64,000 nucleotides of DNA, taken from contig CAMZCT010000002.1 of assembly GCA_947305065.1 (NCBI GenBank), positions 1 through 64,000 of the forward strand. The letters run 5' to 3'. The notes beneath the pieces are model-generated. The model was given only the letters and a program-made list of their open reading frames with translations. It was not told the origin of the DNA and ran no database searches. The position numbers were made by a program, and so were the translations under genes. Within the stretch, counting starts at the first letter, position 1; each line of letters begins with the position of its first letter. Of the stretch, positions 37,101 through 45,268 are shown piece after piece. The stretch is from an uncultured Mycoplasmatota bacterium. GTDB lineage: Bacteria; Bacillota_I; Bacilli_A; RF39; UBA660.

Positions 37101-37300
37101 TCATCATCATAGATATCTTTAATGTTAGAAACAAGAATATTTAAATAATTATTAACAATTATCTTTTTTGAATTGTTTTTTAGATATAAATATAGTTCTT
37201 TTATTGTTATAAAGTCTTCTTCATTAATAGTGTTAATTATTTCTTTTTGTAATTCTTTTTCGTTATTTTCTAAACGTAACGCTATTTCTCTATAATCCAT
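34121..37300 (-). CDS. Large helical protein of unknown function
   Basis: I do not recognise this 1059-residue protein. It has no signal peptide or membrane segment. It is Lys/Leu/Ile/Asn/Tyr-rich and almost wholly helical, like a chain of short HEAT-type repeats (many LLxxLxxKD and DDLLKI turns) to about residue 830. A final 200 residues have beta character (TYLILDNNQLKFDK, NILVIEDNTEDL). The build recalls the first two thirds of the 1451-residue protein at 9275, but no shared motif is evident by eye and the OB-like end is absent. AAGGAGAT precedes ATG 37300. The next gene downstream is 97 bases away with no clear terminator. Confidence 0.7.
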   Translation of the reverse strand: MDYREIALRLENNEKELQKEIINTINEEDFITIKELYLYLKNNSKKIIVNNYLNILVSNIKDIYDDEMHLNSNLSYLREEQPLIVKFLLVDNYPFSDNQIEHMKNNMLIQLPSSRVVEEISKRIEKKQFSISLLSLSQIKDVLSYAYENKLYNVVEVLIDDYDFIIQYNNSAIKTSKILEYSMNNPFREKIMTSNRFLQELKTTPESITPYLSKEEVLYLKTDIDIKNIFLTKGLRYDVLEASVINNLLDNINVFKAYPFTTINEFSSSVEKPEELLDNEEFLKIYIDKIKDISPNIVLFKLLSKAHIDKIIAQNPKEVIYLNLFINAKDKYHEWLLEKDVIKNTLYNTNQYVVYNYLDDKLLLDILKTKDSYIKYYEYFSLLNDKEKKELLDNKKFYNEFINEIEKNKMSVEDINSILSVLDLSYQKEFVKDITDFFPSYLYVDFFSKNIPIFLEVIRSNKNLYRIINSFIPTEETKIKYLLKNLSRDDLLKIKQEEISNPKLATIIREFAAYTDKDSTDFYLNTPTDILLKNLRRNDSLVIKLIKEKYSNDFKRNIILSSDEMLNIFLDKEYIELYDLPLLLSILDRLNKEQKERYITKDLLDYLYSKDIIKVLNNLKEKNRDIYNTLNISFLNEDTIKLRFNILEYITKYKELQDYTLVLLNYITAKDITNLFLSLKDYDKEYLLPKLLKLITESLKGKNRKKVGNFVRFFKEIKIINEEDWLNIISYLLYHIPLVPEAIKNNIVDVPTSYSDIKNYEIDFNKLASDPLLNNYKLTREEIYYLTNKYSKGYLFINTINHLNLKNKAKGIKRNYKILEVYKELTNIKEDYNNKLSYELKKTTNNLKKINNKLVKENFTFYASKDKYTYLILDNNQLKFDKYMKYINDVSTSFRTILLKEDNISPQNGIYYTYSNFNSNSLKDFDEDGYYLNKYSNSKNSNSLTLPDNILVIEDNTEDLSFIVDAIKLYKSFKPYKELKIILLNKEDIYNRLVDNYKRNTTISNLSKCVKMLSENGYKYPITSLSKVLYKHLKTKDKAQVNRILLEYNIKDNYVDKFD

Positions 37301-37346
37301 CTTACATATCTCCTTATTATGTATTATTATACTATTTTTTCGAAAA

Positions 37347-37372
37347 AGAAAAAAGTGTATTGTTACACTTCT
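37347..37372 (-). terminator. Terminator after the anchored secreted gene
   Basis: An AAGTGTA stem (37353-37359 with 37364-37370) and a T-run on the minus strand, 10 bases after the stop codon at 37381. Confidence 0.7.
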
Positions 37373-37380
37373 TTCTTGTA

Positions 37381-38046
37381 TTATTTTTTGTGAACTTTGA
37401 TTATCGATAAGATAAAGATGATTAGAGCAATTATTATAATAATTGTTAATATTAATTTAATAGATATTTTGTTTTCTTTTCTCTTTTTATCTTCTTTTTG
37501 CTCTTTTTCTTCCTTCTTTTCGGTTTCTTCTTTATTTTCAGATTCTTTCTTTTCTTTTTCCTTTTTTATTGCTGCTACTTCTTCAACAATACTATCATCT
37601 AATAAACCGTCGACAGTTTTTTTAACTTCTTCTCTTCTATCAAAGCTACTATTACCATATACTACAGAATTATGAATTCTATATATATAATAATAAGTTA
37701 CATATCCATTTTCTTTATATGTTGTTTTATACTCAATCATACTATAATCACTTTGAGTGTTATAATTGTTTAAATTATAGTTAGATAATTCTTCATTATT
37801 AGGATATTTTAACACTTCTTCGTATAAACCTTTAAAATGAGTAATAGCTTCCTCTAAACTATCATAATTAGTATAAGAATACATGTCTGGATAATTTGAA
37901 GCTGTACTACCTTTTGTTATTTCTACTACTCTATATCCTTTTGCTTCCATATAGGTTTCAAAGTCTTTTTGAGTAATCTCTGTTTTAGCAAATGTGATAG
38001 TTAAAGGTAATATTAATAATACTACTAATGTTATAATCTTTTTCAT
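37381..38046 (-). CDS. Exported protein with charged stalk and C-terminal membrane anchor
   Basis: This 221-residue protein has a signal peptide (about residues 1-20, ending TITFAKT) and an outer globular domain of about 125 residues rich in Tyr and Asn. A Lys/Glu stalk (about 155-195) precedes one membrane segment (about 197-215) with a short basic end. No sorting motif is seen. It starts 12 bases after the giant pilin-like gene, whose stop overlaps its AGGAGATG site, so the two are cotranscribed. It may be an accessory or anchoring partner of that adhesin, which is inference from position. Confidence 0.7.
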   Translation of the reverse strand: MKKIITLVVLLILPLTITFAKTEITQKDFETYMEAKGYRVVEITKGSTASNYPDMYSYTNYDSLEEAITHFKGLYEEVLKYPNNEELSNYNLNNYNTQSDYSMIEYKTTYKENGYVTYYYIYRIHNSVVYGNSSFDRREEVKKTVDGLLDDSIVEEVAAIKKEKEKKESENKEETEKKEEKEQKEDKKRKENKISIKLILTIIIIIALIIFILSIIKVHKK

Positions 38047-38058
38047 TCAAATCATCTC

Positions 38059-41043
38059 CTAGCCTGGACAAGCAGCATTACATGGTGAATTAGTATAACT
38101 TATACATGCATCTCTTACAAAGTAAGTTGTGCCTCTATAACTAATTTTATGTAAATATAATCCGTCTAATGTTGCGGCATTTGTAGCGATAAGTTTAACT
38201 GGAGTTATAACTCCTTCAGGAGTGACGTAATCTCCGGTTTCTTCTCCCCATCCTGAACAAGTAAATGGAGATTTATGGAATACCATTCTTGTAGTATCGC
38301 ACGCATATACAGTATCACAACCTTCTGGATGTGCTGCGGAGCAACAAGATTCTGAGCAACCGTTTTTAGTAACTACGGCATCACAGGCAACACCTGTAAA
38401 TTTATCTTTCTTTTTTTGCGTCTTATCTGCATATCTAGTTCCATTATTACAGCTTCCGTAAGTACCACATGTTGCGTTACCATCATTTACTGTAGTAGTA
38501 CAATTATTGTATACTTTATAATTTTCTGTTTTTTTATCAGAAACATTTCCAGCGCCATCTTTTGTCCATACATAGAACGTAACTGTTGTTCCATCTTGTT
38601 TTGATGAAGCGGCTATATTCGTATATTTTTCGTCACCATCAAAATTTTGCCAACTACATTTTGATAAGCTGTCTGTTGTTTGGATACAAACTTTACTAAT
38701 TGAACTTCCTCCTTGATCATTACCTTTTACAGTAATATCAACAGATTTAGTATGGTAATCAGAGTTGCGACTTGCTACCTTAACGTTTGAAATTACAGGT
38801 TTGGTAACATCAAGTTTAACTGTTTGAGCAGCACATACTTTACTTCTATTAGCATTATCATATACTGTTCCTGGTGATTCGCTCTTATTAGTGTTAGTGC
38901 TGTATTCTTTTGTTACATCGGCTTTACAACCACTACCACCTGTATCACTACAAGTTCCTTTAATAGTTACTGGTGAGCTTGAAATTCCTCGCCAACTATT
39001 ACTTCCACCAGATGATGAACATTCTGGATCGTGTAAATCGATATGAACTTCTTGGTTAGCTGGACAATCAGCATGGTTTCCAGCTTTATCATATACGGTT
39101 CCTGGTGATTCCTTCTTTGAGTCGATTTCTGCTGAATATGGTTTAGTTATGTTACCATCGTTATCATATGTTGTATCTCCTACTTTGTCATGTTTTGCAC
39201 ACTGACTTTGTGTATCGCTACAATCACCAAAGATGCTGAATCCAGAACTTTGCCATGCTGTTTTACCACCTCTACTAGTACATGTAGGAGGTGTATTATC
39301 GTATTTAATTAAGAAAGTAGATACTGTATTATTAGGATTATTGTGAGCTTTATCTTCGATACTTATACCTCTAACCCACATGTAGTATTCTCCTGATAGT
39401 GCATCTTCTCCATTATTTTGATTTATTGTTGTTGTAAATGTTACTTTTTTACCACTTACATTTCCGCCAGTTACTTCTTTCCATTTAGAATCAGCTGGAG
39501 GCGTTGTATTACTTGTTGATAATCCAACTTCAATTGAATTGCTTGTAGAATAGAAACCACTTCTTTCGTCTTCTACGGTTATACTTACACTATGTGTTTT
39601 TTCATATGTATCACAGTCTGAACATGTAAGAGTAACTGTTGGTTTTGTTTTATCAACACCTAAGTTTGTTTTACAATGTGTGTCTTTTATATCATTATTA
39701 TTCTTTGATAATCCTTGCATAGCTAGGTAAAAATCAGTTAAATCAATTTCTTCTGTTTGATCATAAGTATCAGATAATTTATTTACTCCAGCTTTTGGTA
39801 TAAAGATTTTTTTCAATTGAGCTTCTGTTGGAAGATTTGCATTTGGTCCGATAAAGTATTTAACTCCCATTGTACCAATGTCATTATTACTTTCTCCCTT
39901 AATTCTTATATTTTCATTGTACCAAGTATCATCTAATTCATTTCCAGTAGCTATAGAGTAAACAGAAATATTACATGTATTTAGCTCAGTATCAAAGTTA
40001 GATAAGTCTACTTGATTAACTTCTGATTCGTTTCCAGCTTTATCATATACTATTATGTAGTATGTTCCTTTTTCTCCATAGAAATAAGACTTATAACCGT
40101 TAAATGATCCAGTACCTTCTGATGTATCTAGTGCTTCGGCTTTTTTATTTATAATTTTTGGACTAGAAAAGTCTAAGGTTCTTGATAATTTGAAACTCTC
40201 TACACCGCTACCATTACCATCATCTAAGTATAAATCTACTTTCTTAGTAGATGCGACAGTTATGTCGTTAGTTTCAGATGCTCGACCTGTAGGAGGCTCT
40301 TTATCTATTCTAACTACGATTGTTCTACTATGAGTAGATCCATCTGCCATATTATATGTTACAGTTACTTCACTGTTTAACATTACTAATACATCGTTTA
40401 TTGCAAATTTATTACAATCTTCTGCGTTATAAACATTGTTGGAAATTGGATTGTTTTTATCTTTTGTTGTAGTTTTTCCATCAAAGTCATAACTAATACT
40501 TACATAGTCAGCATATTTTGTAGAACCTGTTACTAAAACAACATCACTTTTTGTCCAATCACTTATATTATTGTTAAGTAAGTCTTTACTACGATCGATT
40601 GTTGCTCCGTCTAGTTTGTAAACGTTTATTGATATATCCATATCAACCATATCTTGTTCTGCAACTTCACAATCTTTCTTACTATCATTGTATTCTGCTA
40701 CATATACATCATCATGAATAGTAATACGGACTAGATTACAAATCATATTTTCATTGTTTTGAGGATTGTTAATTGATGACAAACCAGAATCAGTAGATTC
40801 ATCTGGTTGAATAAAGCCATAAACTACTAATTTATTAACAGATATTGTCGTACTTGTTTTTAGATTTGTCTCCTTTGCATATTTTAGTGCTGCATTTTCA
40901 ATTTCTTCTACTTTTGACTCATATGATTTTTTCTTACTGTTTTTAGTCATTGTAGTATATCCACTGATTGCGGCGATTGACAAAACAGCAATAATTGCTA
41001 TTACTGCCAACAATTCTGTTAATGTGAATCCTTTATTATTCAT
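38059..41043 (-). CDS. Giant pilin-like Cys-rich adhesin
   Basis: This is a 994-residue protein whose N-terminus is a prepilin signal: MNNKG then FTLTELLAVIAIIAVL, with Glu at +5 and the usual long hydrophobic helix. After a pilin-like head (to about 130) come Ig-like modules with VYDKAGN-type ends. Two related modules of about 80 residues (about 585-750) each have SESPGTVYD-like and CSDT motifs. A C-terminal region (about 845-994) has around 20 Cys (GCSESCCSAAHPEGC). A normal major pilin is 130-170 residues, so this is a large tip or adhesin-like minor pilin. The frame is open to 41052, but TAGGAGT spacing favours 41043. Disulfide bonding outside the cell is expected. Confidence 0.8.
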   Translation of the reverse strand: MNNKGFTLTELLAVIAIIAVLSIAAISGYTTMTKNSKKKSYESKVEEIENAALKYAKETNLKTSTTISVNKLVVYGFIQPDESTDSGLSSINNPQNNENMICNLVRITIHDDVYVAEYNDSKKDCEVAEQDMVDMDISINVYKLDGATIDRSKDLLNNNISDWTKSDVVLVTGSTKYADYVSISYDFDGKTTTKDKNNPISNNVYNAEDCNKFAINDVLVMLNSEVTVTYNMADGSTHSRTIVVRIDKEPPTGRASETNDITVASTKKVDLYLDDGNGSGVESFKLSRTLDFSSPKIINKKAEALDTSEGTGSFNGYKSYFYGEKGTYYIIVYDKAGNESEVNQVDLSNFDTELNTCNISVYSIATGNELDDTWYNENIRIKGESNNDIGTMGVKYFIGPNANLPTEAQLKKIFIPKAGVNKLSDTYDQTEEIDLTDFYLAMQGLSKNNNDIKDTHCKTNLGVDKTKPTVTLTCSDCDTYEKTHSVSITVEDERSGFYSTSNSIEVGLSTSNTTPPADSKWKEVTGGNVSGKKVTFTTTINQNNGEDALSGEYYMWVRGISIEDKAHNNPNNTVSTFLIKYDNTPPTCTSRGGKTAWQSSGFSIFGDCSDTQSQCAKHDKVGDTTYDNDGNITKPYSAEIDSKKESPGTVYDKAGNHADCPANQEVHIDLHDPECSSSGGSNSWRGISSSPVTIKGTCSDTGGSGCKADVTKEYSTNTNKSESPGTVYDNANRSKVCAAQTVKLDVTKPVISNVKVASRNSDYHTKSVDITVKGNDQGGSSISKVCIQTTDSLSKCSWQNFDGDEKYTNIAASSKQDGTTVTFYVWTKDGAGNVSDKKTENYKVYNNCTTTVNDGNATCGTYGSCNNGTRYADKTQKKKDKFTGVACDAVVTKNGCSESCCSAAHPEGCDTVYACDTTRMVFHKSPFTCSGWGEETGDYVTPEGVITPVKLIATNAATLDGLYLHKISYRGTTYFVRDACISYTNSPCNAACPG

Positions 41044-41121
41044 CTTAATCATACTCCTACGCTATTCTACATAATATTCTATAATAAAAAGAAGTTTTAT
41101 TCAATGTAAAAAACGATATTA

Positions 41122-42009
41122 TTATACCAAATAGTTACATAGTAATACTGCATCATCTAAATTATCTGTTACCGCTATGAATCCGTTTGAATGTAAGAAT
41201 TTAGCGGTTTTTACACCACTTTTTTCAACTAACTCTTCGTCGTGTAAGCCCCACCATTCTTTGGGGAAATTGTATTTTAATTCATATGAACCATTACCTA
41301 CCGTTACTGGTTTGATAGTATATCCTCCTCTAGTTGCAGGAAAGATAACAGCTTTAATATTTGCAGAATTATTATCACTAAACAAAGCTTCCTCATATGG
41401 TATATACTTATCTAAGATTAATAAATTATTAGAAGTGTTTTTTATTGCTTCTTTAACCATAGCAAAAGCCATACTATAAGCTATCTCTCTTCTTACTAAA
41501 TTATCAAATATTTCTGAAGCAACACTTACAGCTCTAATAAAATTAGAATCATTATTTTTTTCTTCGTTCCAATTAGAATTGTATAGGTCAATAATATGAT
41601 CTAAATCCATTAGTTCATAATCAGCAGTAATTGTAGGAAAATTACCATTATCTATGCCATCTATTTGGCAAACTAATTTTGTATCTATTCTATTCCAAAC
41701 ATCTTCGTAATTATCAGTGATATTTTTAAGATATTCTACTCCATATTCTTTCCATAAAAGGCCCAGAGAGGAATATTTAATTTTTTCATTTCTCCATTTA
41801 GCATCGGGACCATGATGATCGAATCTTCCAAATCCAATATCATACACGATTTGATCTTTAGTTGTTTCTGAAACGTTATTCACTCTTATAACTTTACTAT
41901 CTGGGTATATTTTTGATAAGAAAGCCGTAGAAAAAACATCATCAGGATGAAAAATTCCTGAATGAGTGATTAGTTTTGCTTCTTCTACTTTATTTGTTAT
42001 TTCTATCAT
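41122..42009 (-). CDS. MYG1/UPF0160-family metal-dependent hydrolase
   Basis: This is a 295-residue soluble protein of the DHH-related MYG1 family. Metal-binding motifs are THSGIFHPDDVFSTA near residue 15, YDIGFGRFDHHG near 58 and ICQIDGIDNG near 112. Eukaryotic MYG1 is an RNA exonuclease; bacterial members are poorly studied, so nuclease or phosphoesterase activity is inferred. The ATG overlaps the upstream membrane gene's TGA by four bases (ATGA), giving coupled translation. No clear terminator follows. Confidence 0.85.
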   Translation of the reverse strand: MIEITNKVEEAKLITHSGIFHPDDVFSTAFLSKIYPDSKVIRVNNVSETTKDQIVYDIGFGRFDHHGPDAKWRNEKIKYSSLGLLWKEYGVEYLKNITDNYEDVWNRIDTKLVCQIDGIDNGNFPTITADYELMDLDHIIDLYNSNWNEEKNNDSNFIRAVSVASEIFDNLVRREIAYSMAFAMVKEAIKNTSNNLLILDKYIPYEEALFSDNNSANIKAVIFPATRGGYTIKPVTVGNGSYELKYNFPKEWWGLHDEELVEKSGVKTAKFLHSNGFIAVTDNLDDAVLLCNYLV

Positions 42010-43130
42010 TGTTTATCCCTCTTTCTTTTTTTAGTAAATCTAGCAATTTTTATTATGTCTTCCCAGCCGATAGCTATAATTATTATGATAACTAGTTTTA
42101 GATAATTTATTGGTTTAAATAAATTATATTTATCATAGAATTGGTGCATTATTATGAAAGTAGTTAAACTAGTTATGATTATAGACATATATATTTTATT
42201 AAATATATACTTTATTAGATTAATTACAGTCAGTGAGTCGTTTAAATGATAAGCGACATTTATCAAATTGGTGATTATCAAACTGACTATAAAAACATAA
42301 GATGTAATAACAGTGTTTTCTGTACTATACAGTATTATCATATATGGTATTGTGATAGCAATAAGAGTAGAAAAAATATTAACGATAATAAATAGTTTTT
42401 CTTCTTTAGAAAATAATGTATCATTTGGTTTTCGGGGATTTCTTTCCATAATGTCTTGTTCACTAGGTAAAAAAACCGATAAAAATATATTAGTTATAGA
42501 CAATAGGAAATAAGTTGTAAGTAAAATAGTATTATTTAAAGGGTTGGGTATTTGGAAGACAAATATAAAGGTAATAATAAGAGGAATTATGAAAGAGGAA
42601 ACTAATTGGTATTTTCTACTTCTTACTAGATTTTCATATTTGATTCGATTTTTTTCTATTTCAAAATAATAATTTTCTAAATCTTTAATATTATTAGCAA
42701 CTAATGATGTTTCGTCTATATCATATTTATTTTGGCTATCGATAATAAATCCTGCTCTTTTATACTTATCAATTAGATTGGTATCTATTTTTGCTTTTTT
42801 AGTAAATATTATTCTATTAATATAAATATATTCTTTATTAAGAATAAGTTTAGGTCGATAAAGATAGTAAGTAGTCATTAGTAATAAAAGAATTATTGTG
42901 TCTAAAAAGTTATAAGTAATAAAATAATACATTATACTTATTACTACATAAAAAAGAATGGTAACTTTATTATACTTTGTTATAGTTATACCATCTTTTT
43001 TGTTAATTATAATATCTATTATTAATGGGGTAAAAAGCAGTAAAAAAGACAAAAAGATATTAGTATCTTTGGCTATTATTATTAAAATTATATTCATAGT
43101 CGTAAAAATTAATAATAGTATTTTTTTCAT
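42006..43130 (-). CDS. Membrane protein resembling the C-terminal core of a P-type ATPase
   Basis: This 374-residue protein has about 10 membrane segments. Its second half carries FLSVFLPSEQDIMERNPRKPND followed by two pairs of membrane segments. That is the pattern at the end of membrane segment 6 of calcium- and cation-transporting P-type ATPases (EPxEPDIMxRPPRxP). The phosphorylation motif DKTGT, the TGES loop and the nucleotide domain are all missing, so ATP-driven pumping is not expected from it alone. The ATG at 43130 follows GGAGGTAAAA; a further in-frame ATG at 43142 overlaps that site. It could be a degenerate pump or a re-used membrane core. Confidence 0.65.
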   Translation of the reverse strand: MKKILLLIFTTMNIILIIIAKDTNIFLSFLLLFTPLIIDIIINKKDGITITKYNKVTILFYVVISIMYYFITYNFLDTIILLLLMTTYYLYRPKLILNKEYIYINRIIFTKKAKIDTNLIDKYKRAGFIIDSQNKYDIDETSLVANNIKDLENYYFEIEKNRIKYENLVRSRKYQLVSSFIIPLIITFIFVFQIPNPLNNTILLTTYFLLSITNIFLSVFLPSEQDIMERNPRKPNDTLFSKEEKLFIIVNIFSTLIAITIPYMIILYSTENTVITSYVFIVSLIITNLINVAYHLNDSLTVINLIKYIFNKIYMSIIITSLTTFIIMHQFYDKYNLFKPINYLKLVIIIIIAIGWEDIIKIARFTKKRKRDKQ

Positions 43131-43145
43131 TTTTACCTCCAAATT

Positions 43146-43167
43146 AAAAAGGTGCTATAAAGCACTT
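43146..43167 (-). terminator. Terminator after the 161-residue gene
   Basis: An AGGTGCT stem (43150-43156 with 43161-43167, one G-U pair) and a minus-strand T-run overlap the stop codon at 43155. Confidence 0.7.
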
Positions 43168-43640
43168 AATTGTTCTGTTTTAACAGGTGTATTATCTAAA
43201 TAATCCTTAGGGAATTCTTCAGAGAATACTTTTTCTTGTAAAAAGCCGATACTACAATATGAAGTGTGAGAAACCACGGTGTTTTCTTCTTCAGAAATGA
43301 TATCTGTTGTTCTAATCATTTTTTCTTCTCCATCAATATTGCGAGTTATATCAAGTAGAATGTGATATTCACTATTTTTTTCAGTAAGATAAGCAACAAA
43401 AGATCTTTCTTCCTTTTCAGTTCCATCTTCTAAACACAATAAACCTGATAAATAAGTATAACCTTTTTGTTTACTAGCATATAATTCTGAAATCGTTAAT
43501 TCTGTAACCTCAGAATTATGCAAAGGATATGAAGTATCTCTTATTTCTTTACAGCTACTTAAAAGAGTAACAAGCTTTTGTTGTCTTTTTTTCAATTTTA
43601 TACCATCAAATATAAAGTTGTTTTTAACATCTTTCGTCAT
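43155..43640 (-). CDS. Conserved-looking cytoplasmic protein, unknown
   Basis: I do not recognise this 161-residue soluble protein. It has a basic helical start (IKLKKRQQKLVTLL), a beta-rich middle (TYLSGLLCLEDGTEKEERSFVAYL) and four Cys spread singly, so a zinc site is unlikely. The frame is open to a GTG at 43649, but the ATG at 43640 is better placed behind AGGTAG. It has its own terminator. Its neighbours are a membrane-anchored gene upstream and the P-type-like membrane protein downstream. Confidence 0.6.
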   Translation of the reverse strand: MTKDVKNNFIFDGIKLKKRQQKLVTLLSSCKEIRDTSYPLHNSEVTELTISELYASKQKGYTYLSGLLCLEDGTEKEERSFVAYLTEKNSEYHILLDITRNIDGEEKMIRTTDIISEEENTVVSHTSYCSIGFLQEKVFSEEFPKDYLDNTPVKTEQLSAL

Positions 43641-43728
43641 CTTGCTCACTACCTTTTAATAATTTTCTCTATTGATGATATCGCAGAATACTATAATAGT
43701 AAATACCTTTATTTTCACACTGTAAACG

Positions 43729-44289
43729 TTATTTTATGTTATCGAAATAAAGTACGTATGTTAAATATCCATTAACAATTGTTATTTGGGTGATTTTTTT
43801 CAAATCAGAATAAACTATTATTTGACCTTTTAAATTTAGTATATTTACATTATATGTATAATATCTTTTGACATCTAAATTTGTCATAACTGGTTCGATA
43901 TCTTTTATTTGTTTATAGATGTAGTCTACATCTAAATAATTAGTATCTATATCTTTAAATACTTCTTGATAGTTTTCGTTAGTATATTCTATTTCTTTTG
44001 GTTCGGTACATTTTCCTTTTTCTTCTTCTTTATTCTTAGTTCCTTGACATTTATAAGTAACACCATTGTGATTAATACTATAATGGTAATCGTAATTCTT
44101 ATTTAATAAAGAATCCAGTTGTTCTTGATAATAATCTGTAGGTTTTAAGGTCTCTTTAATCTTAGCTGTTTCTTTCTTTTCATTAATGAAATATTTATCA
44201 TCTGCTACAAACATAATAATTAATAAAGCAATTATTATGACAAGACCATATATAAATAAGAATTTGTAGTTATCAATTATCTTTTTCAT
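43729..44289 (-). CDS. Membrane-anchored extracellular protein, unknown
   Basis: In its 186 residues there is an N-terminal signal anchor (about residues 10-28), a linker, and an outer domain with two Cys (about 81 and 94) that could form a disulfide. The C-terminal half is beta-rich (YNVNILNLKGQIIVYSDLKKITQITIV). No lipobox or sorting motif is present. The start overlaps the fmt stop by four bases, so it is translationally coupled to fmt. The family is not recognised. Confidence 0.65.
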   Translation of the reverse strand: MKKIIDNYKFLFIYGLVIIIALLIIMFVADDKYFINEKKETAKIKETLKPTDYYQEQLDSLLNKNYDYHYSINHNGVTYKCQGTKNKEEEKGKCTEPKEIEYTNENYQEVFKDIDTNYLDVDYIYKQIKDIEPVMTNLDVKRYYTYNVNILNLKGQIIVYSDLKKITQITIVNGYLTYVLYFDNIK

Positions 44290-45221
44290 TCGATAATATC
44301 ATGAAGAAGTTTGTTTTTATCTACACCATTTAAATAGTCTTTAACTAACATTTCCTTTTTACCAAAAGGTTTAATTTTTGTTATATATATTAATTTATCT
44401 TTAGTAGCTATGCCAATAGCATCCTTAGTAATATCGCATATTGTTGAAGAAGAAAAATCACTATCTTTTTCACCAATGTAGGCTTCTAAGATTTTTGTTT
44501 CTTCATTATTAATTAAGCAATAAGCTTTAGGGAAAGGATATAATCCTCTAATTTGATTATATACTTCTCTAGCAGTTCTGTTGAAATTTATATGTTCTTC
44601 TTCTCTTTTTATATTCCAAGCATAAGTGGCTTCTTCGTCATTTTGTTTAGTTCTAGTTATAGATCCAACCAACATATTAGTTAATGTTTCTATTAATAAA
44701 TCTGCCCCTATTTTACTAAGTTTATCATGAAGAGTTTCAACATTATCCGTGTCTTCAATTGGGCATTCTCTTTGACTAATTATGTCACCAGTGTCCATAT
44801 TTTTATCCATATACATAATGGTTATACCTGTTTTGTCATATCCATCTATTATTGCATGATGAATTGGTGCTCCACCTCTTAATTTAGGAAGTAGTGAAGC
44901 ATGAACGTTAATGCAACCCATTTCTGGATTGTCTAAAATTACTTCTGGTATTATCTGACCATAGGCACATGTTACTATTAAATCTGCTTTGGCGTTTAGT
45001 ATTCTTTCGTTATCTTTACTAATCTTCTCTGGTTGAAATACTGGGATTCCAACTGAGTTAGCAAACTCCTTTACCGGAGATGGCTTTAATTCTTGTTTTC
45101 TTCCTACTGCTTTATCTGGTTGAGTAACTACAAGAATAACGTTAGTATTCTCTACCAAAGCTTTTAAAACGGGAACAGAAAAATCTGGTGTTCCCATAAA
45201 TATTACTCTTAAATCTTTCAT
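44286..45221 (-). CDS. fmt: Methionyl-tRNA formyltransferase
   Basis: Fmt formylates initiator Met-tRNA with 10-formyl-THF. The 311-residue protein shows the N-terminal VIFMGTPDFSVPVL and the catalytic INVHASLLPKLRGGAPIHHAI, with the conserved Asn and His. MDKNMDTGDI with the active Asp and the C-terminal oligonucleotide-binding domain follow. The frame is open to 45239; GAGGTAATTAAT before ATG 45221 sets the start. The formyl donor's precursor enzyme, formate-THF ligase, is encoded further along at 50437. No peptide deformylase gene is in the window. Confidence 0.96.
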   Translation of the reverse strand: MKDLRVIFMGTPDFSVPVLKALVENTNVILVVTQPDKAVGRKQELKPSPVKEFANSVGIPVFQPEKISKDNERILNAKADLIVTCAYGQIIPEVILDNPEMGCINVHASLLPKLRGGAPIHHAIIDGYDKTGITIMYMDKNMDTGDIISQRECPIEDTDNVETLHDKLSKIGADLLIETLTNMLVGSITRTKQNDEEATYAWNIKREEEHINFNRTAREVYNQIRGLYPFPKAYCLINNEETKILEAYIGEKDSDFSSSTICDITKDAIGIATKDKLIYITKIKPFGKKEMLVKDYLNGVDKNKLLHDIIE

Positions 45222-45268
45222 ATTAATTACCTCATACAAATTATAGCAGATATAAAAAAATTGTGTTA

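Noticed and set aside
43650-43728. Small gene or RNA in the gap after the 186-residue gene
   Set aside because: The 79 bases have no ribosome site with an open frame and no terminator. Only AT-rich spacer is seen.
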